From the NCBI GenBank assembly GCA_029948255.1, contig JALIZF010001546.1, positions 299,501 through 363,500 of the forward strand: 64,000 nucleotides of DNA, in the 5' to 3' direction. Of the stretch, positions 61,552 to 64,000 are shown one piece after another. The first letter of the stretch is position 1. Every line of letters starts with the position of its first letter. A program made the position numbers and the translations under genes. The notes beneath the pieces are model-generated. The model searched no databases, was not told the origin of the DNA, and saw only the letters and a program-made list of their open reading frames with translations. The stretch is from Telmatactis stephensoni (taxonomy: Eukaryota > Cnidaria > Anthozoa > Actiniaria > Isophelliidae).

Positions 61552-63831
61552 CAGACTTGTATGACCTACTTATACATATTTGATAGGGATTTTATTCTTC
61601 TGTTGTGGCTAACAGAAATTGCACTTGTTAGTATCATCAGAAAAACTCCAAAGGAGATTCCAATCGCCGCCAGTTCAGCGATTTGCAATCCAGCTGCATA
61701 CTTATCTACAAAATTTGTTTTTTCTGAAAAAAAGAAGAAATTATATAATTTATATATTTTTATAAGTGCGCTGGGATAAGTCTGTGAAGCCCGTTGCTAG
61801 GGAAATGGATTCAAGCAAGTTTTCTTTTATTCACACATATGCATTTATACATTTTTTTAAAGATATTTATCAAACTCATTAATAATTCATTAGAAAACAC
61901 AATGGAAATCACTACCGTAACGTAGATCTTTATATCGGATAAAGATTTTTGTTCATTTGCATAAACTTTAACTTGGATTTGCTAAGCCAAAAGTAGTCAA
62001 ACTTGGAAAATTCTGGTCCAATATGATAATTGACAACTAGACGTTTGATAAGTAATATAAAGAACTCGAGAGCGTGTTATATCGGGTCTAAAGATCCTCG
62101 CCTTCGGCTCGGATCTTTATCCACCGATATAACACGCTCTCTCGTTCTTTATACATTACATAGCAAATTCAGTTAACGTTGTCGCGGAAACAAGTCTAAA
62201 GCCTAAAGCTCTTTGAGAGCGGAATCATTACATTTTTTTCATCGTACACATTAATTACAATAAGAAACTCACTGTATGCTTGCAAATTCTACAACTTGGA
62301 CACATATTCCTTAATTTCTTAGATAGCCTACAGCGAACGTCTGTTGCGTAAAGCATAAATATAAATGAAAGCTTTTAGGGCTTATTTTCAGCGACAACGT
62401 TAATTGAAATAGCTATATATTGATATAGAATAGTAAAAAAAGAACTCATTTATATGTTTATTGTGTGCAGTGGCTAATGAGCATGAAGCTTTCGAGTTAG
62501 CCACTGCTATTTGTAAAACTATATGAATTTGTTTGGTAATGAAACTTTAAGCGAATGGTGTATTGGTATTATCAAGCAGTGATACTTGGGTGGTGAACAA
62601 CAAACACTAATTTCTTGAGTTTTATGACGTCATCACGAGACTAAAAACAGACAATTCTTATAATCGAAACAAAGATATGAGGTAATCGACTTCCGAGATG
62701 CATTTCATTTGCAACACACAAAGACGAGGCTACGTGCATAAAGCTCAGTCGTTCGTAACAAGACAAATGTTTTAGCACATAGCCTCGTTCTCAATACTTT
62801 GTTTCCGGCAGGTGAAGCATATCTCGGAACTGGACGATTGCATCGCTTCCTGAATAAACAGAAAGGTGTTGCGAGTGCTGTGCGCAAATTAATTTAGAGC
62901 ACACAGTGATTGACCAGAACACGAGAGAGGTTTCGAGTATTGTGATAAATCGCCAAGTGATCTAAATCTAGACCCAACAAAGTGGACAAATTCTCTTTTT
63001 TTTTTTTACTATTTTAACTCCACTGGCCTATGCTGTTGAATATAAATTTTGATTAAAAACTCAGCTTATATGATTCCTACGTTTTAGCAAATTCACTTTC
63101 GGGCTTATGTTTTCAGTTTTGTTCTTTATTTTTTCATGTAGTTATTTGTTTTATGAAATTAACGAAAAAAGAAAAGAAGAAAAAAGAAAAGAAAACGTTC
63201 CTCCATAGCTGACTCAAACTCTACTTTTCTGCACCAATGTTCGTAGTTTTCTTGTGTGATTTGCCCGGGTGCAGATTTTTTCGGACAACCTTCGAGAATC
63301 CGTATATGTCCCAAGACTATTTCCAAAGGTAATCTTAAGAGCAAGCGCGGGGCTAAATACGGTCATGATAAATTGGCCTATGACATGCACAAACAGCCCA
63401 AACAAACTTATATGTGGAGGAAAAATGATAACCAATTTACTACAATACTGGTACTAGCTTCTTTTCTCATATATACTAACCGGCTCAAATAATTCACAAA
63501 ATGGACTTCTTCTTACCTTCATTAGTATTACAAACCACACCGGCAAATATCTTATCCGTGCAACCACTTCCCGACCAACCCCTGTGAGGACAATCTGCAA
63601 TTGACGTTTCTTTACCACAGCATTTCACGGAACCAAAGACCATTGTTGGCACCCACATTGGCTTGCGGTGTCTAAGTGCTTTCTTAGCAGTTTTGTAGCC
63701 AAGCATTCGACAGATCACGTGAGCGTTATTAATATCCCAATGAACAGCACATACTCTTCCCCAGGTCCCCAAATACTTTATTTCCACTTCTCCACGAGTT
63801 CCAGTCAGACGAACTTCAACCGCTTTGTCCT
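53035..63831 (-). CDS. Receptor tyrosine kinase with juxtamembrane SRCR domain (5' end outside window)
   Basis: Nine exons on the minus strand join in phase: 63831-63517, 61723-61570, 61475-61207, 59522-59338, 59239-59150, 55799-55585, 55358-55318, 53499-53403, 53284-53035, giving 538 visible residues. Order: SRCR domain (1-105), transmembrane helix (about 117-140), FGFR/Ret-like tyrosine kinase (about 190-480) and a Tyr/Asp-rich tail. Kinase elements are complete: GQGAFAKV loop (197-204), VAVK Lys243, helix-C Glu260, HRDLAARN with Asp350, DFG with Asp368, WKLPIKWMPPES and WSFGVLLWEI. It should therefore be an active cell-surface kinase. Ligand and orthology are unknown. The first visible exon is phase 1, so more extracellular sequence, perhaps further SRCR domains, and the signal peptide lie beyond base 64000. 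Confidence 0.93.
53795..53992. mobile_element. 198-bp hairpin MITE in an RTK intron
   Basis: GCAAAAACGCGCAAGTAAAT ... ACTTGAGTAA ... CACAGTAACTCACTTATC ... CAGTTATTT on the left is mirrored to 53992, with centre near 53894. Arms are about 97 bp with roughly ten mismatches. The outer CACTGCAAAAA / TTTTTGCAC ends resemble hAT-type termini. Confidence 0.85.
54229..54273. repeat. 45-bp hairpin
   Basis: GTCCGCCATGTTGGTGTACAA and its inverse TTGTGCACCAAGATGGCGGAC flank three bases (agg). It carries the CCGCCAT / ATGGCGG motif of YY1-type sites on both strands. Confidence 0.7.
54785..54842 (-). mobile_element. tRNA-derived SINE fragment in an RTK intron
   Basis: The minus strand gives TTTAGAGCAGTGCGTAGC, then AATGGGGCCGGGTTCGAATCC. 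The B box GGTTCGAATCC is intact and the A box degraded. The cloverleaf does not close. Confidence 0.55.
56320..56351. repeat. Poly-G tract
   Basis: About 30 G with one C. It is prone to length error in sequencing and could form G-quadruplex. Confidence 0.9.
56745..56865. repeat. GTCTCG-rich degenerate repeat
   Basis: (a)gtctcggtctcggattttc(g/a)aaa phrases repeated about four times with decay. RTK intron. Confidence 0.7.
58500..59069 (+). pseudogene. Penelope-like/non-LTR reverse transcriptase fragment in an RTK intron
   Basis: Antisense to the host gene. NKGFVKGEALRLLRNNS at about 58520-58570, then in another frame RLENETKLLPFVTTYNPAVP, NIKSIVMKHWHLITGN and FPDPSFVSYKRNKSLSR. The TYNP..PNI..I..KHW..L and F.D.P.V.Y.R.K.L blocks are those that follow the RT core in Penelope-like elements of invertebrates. 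At least one frameshift (about 58620) separates the parts. The YxDD core, GIY-YIG domain and ends are missing. Confidence 0.65.
59690..60390. repeat. Two (TTCG)/(TTTG)n stretches
   Basis: Degenerate TTCG/TTTG repeats at about 59690-59760 and 60235-60375 in the RTK intron, the complement-type of the AACG array at 6299. Sequence between them is unremarkable. A partial 'ctgattggctaatcaag' MITE-like end follows at about 60430. Confidence 0.65.
61207..61475 (-). CDS. RTK exon: juxtamembrane and kinase N-lobe
   Basis: It encodes an acidic juxtamembrane stretch (NFPTTADDTESEMNADWEV), the glycine loop ELGQGAFAKVF and strand beta-3 VASIVAVKTLK. Between them lies an unusually long, charged insert (about 30 residues, QPPPKEEAVILEKLKGATSS...). 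The corresponding region of FGFR is roughly half as long. Confidence 0.9.
61520..61551. repeat. (GA)n microsatellite
   Basis: About 15 GA units in the short intron between the TM and kinase N-lobe exons. Confidence 0.95.
61570..61723 (-). CDS. RTK exon: transmembrane segment
   Basis: It encodes EKTNFVDKYAAGLQ, then IAELAAIGISFGVFLMILTS as the membrane helix, followed by basic SHNRRIKSLSNMY as the stop-transfer and juxtamembrane part. The acceptor TTTTTTCAG and donor GTAGGT fit the phases of both neighbouring exons. Confidence 0.85.
62056..62153. mobile_element. 98-bp hairpin MITE in an RTK intron
   Basis: ATAAAGAACTCGAGAGCGTG, TTATATCGG...AAAGATCC and the inverse to 62153, with loop TCGCCTTCGGCTCGG. 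The motif GATATAACACGCTCTC is akin to the GATATAACGCGCGC ends at 27893. Confidence 0.8.
62154..63516. other. RTK intron between SRCR and TM exons
   Basis: Two minor inverted pairs: AGTGGCTAA/TTAGCCACT at about 62470-62505, and GACGAGGCTACGTGC / GCACATAGCCTCGTT at about 62725-62792. No exon with a fitting phase was found here, so SRCR joins TM directly. Confidence 0.5.
63517..63831 (-). CDS. RTK exon: SRCR domain
   Basis: A complete scavenger receptor cysteine-rich domain in one phase 1-1 exon, the standard form for shuffled extracellular modules. It runs VEVRLTGTRGEVEIKYLGTW, GRVCAVHWDINNAHVICRML and GYK..., then FGSVKCCGKETSIADCPHRG, WSGSGC and AGVVC. Seven cysteines are visible, including an extra one in KCCGKE where C-x-G-x-E is usual. 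SRCR domains bind proteins and polyanionic or microbial ligands, so a recognition role is possible but not shown. Confidence 0.92.
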
Positions 63832-63904
63832 CTGAAAAACAATTGCGAGCGGTATAACTCATTTGTTTCTTCTTTTTTGTGTGGTCACATTTGATAAAAA
63901 ATAA

Positions 63905-64000
63905 TTAATTTTAATAATAACAATAATGGAACTTATATAGCGCATTTCACAACATCTCAAAGCGCTTTACAATGTAGAAATCCTAATTCTCTCTCACACA
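63905..64000. mobile_element. Dispersed repeat at window edge, truncated
   Basis: aataataacaataatggaac, ttatatagcgcatttcacaa and 'ctcaaagcgctttacaatg' form a short repeat type common in marine invertebrate genomes. It resembles the element end at 44945. It runs off the window. Confidence 0.5.

Overview
The window looks like nuclear DNA from an invertebrate animal, most likely a cnidarian and plausibly a stony coral. It is AT-rich and its genes have many introns with GT..AG borders. It is dense in short inverted-repeat elements, tRNA-derived SINE pieces, decayed non-LTR and Penelope-like reverse transcriptase fragments, and microsatellites. The assignment rests on overall gene style (an anthozoan-like Su(H)/RBPJ, an intronless class A GPCR, an SRCR receptor tyrosine kinase), not on a diagnostic marker, so it is an inference.

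Layout. (1) Bases 1-16.9 kb hold no gene I can defend, only one isolated possible exon near 6.6 kb. The rest is repeats: hairpins, a 140-bp satellite, two reverse transcriptase tails, a 620-bp terminal-inverted-repeat element filled with a TCTCGAAGATTTTG satellite, and pentanucleotide and tetranucleotide runs. (2) About 17.0-35.0 kb, plus strand: RBPJ/Su(H)/CSL, the DNA-binding effector of Notch signalling, in 15 exons that join in frame to a predicted 579 residues. Its start region holds a CSL recognition site, a CArg-type box and a POU-like palindrome, with a second CSL site in intron 1. Its introns are packed with MITEs and minisatellites. (3) 35-41.6 kb: intergenic, with a 24-bp-type minisatellite, large palindromes and a TIR element. 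(4) 41.7-43.4 kb, plus: a broken class A GPCR, split at TM2 by a 686-bp foldback element and frameshifted in TM7. (5) 43.5-49.3 kb: repeats, including an 880-bp inverted duplication enclosing a helicase-like scrap. (6) 49.4-50.3 kb, minus: an intact single-exon class A GPCR, with a decayed tandem copy of its 5' end about 845 bp upstream. (7) 53.0 kb to past the window end, minus: a receptor tyrosine kinase with an SRCR domain next to the membrane. Nine exons are visible; the 5' part lies beyond base 64000.

The genes do not form a functional unit, as is usual in animal genomes. They do represent signal reception (two GPCRs, one RTK) and a Notch pathway transcription factor. The most notable signals are the possible RBPJ autoregulation, the tandemly repeated splice-acceptor unit before RBPJ exon 2, the palindromic element with three evenly spaced GTCACGTGAC boxes inside the GPCR, and the SRCR-TM-kinase receptor.
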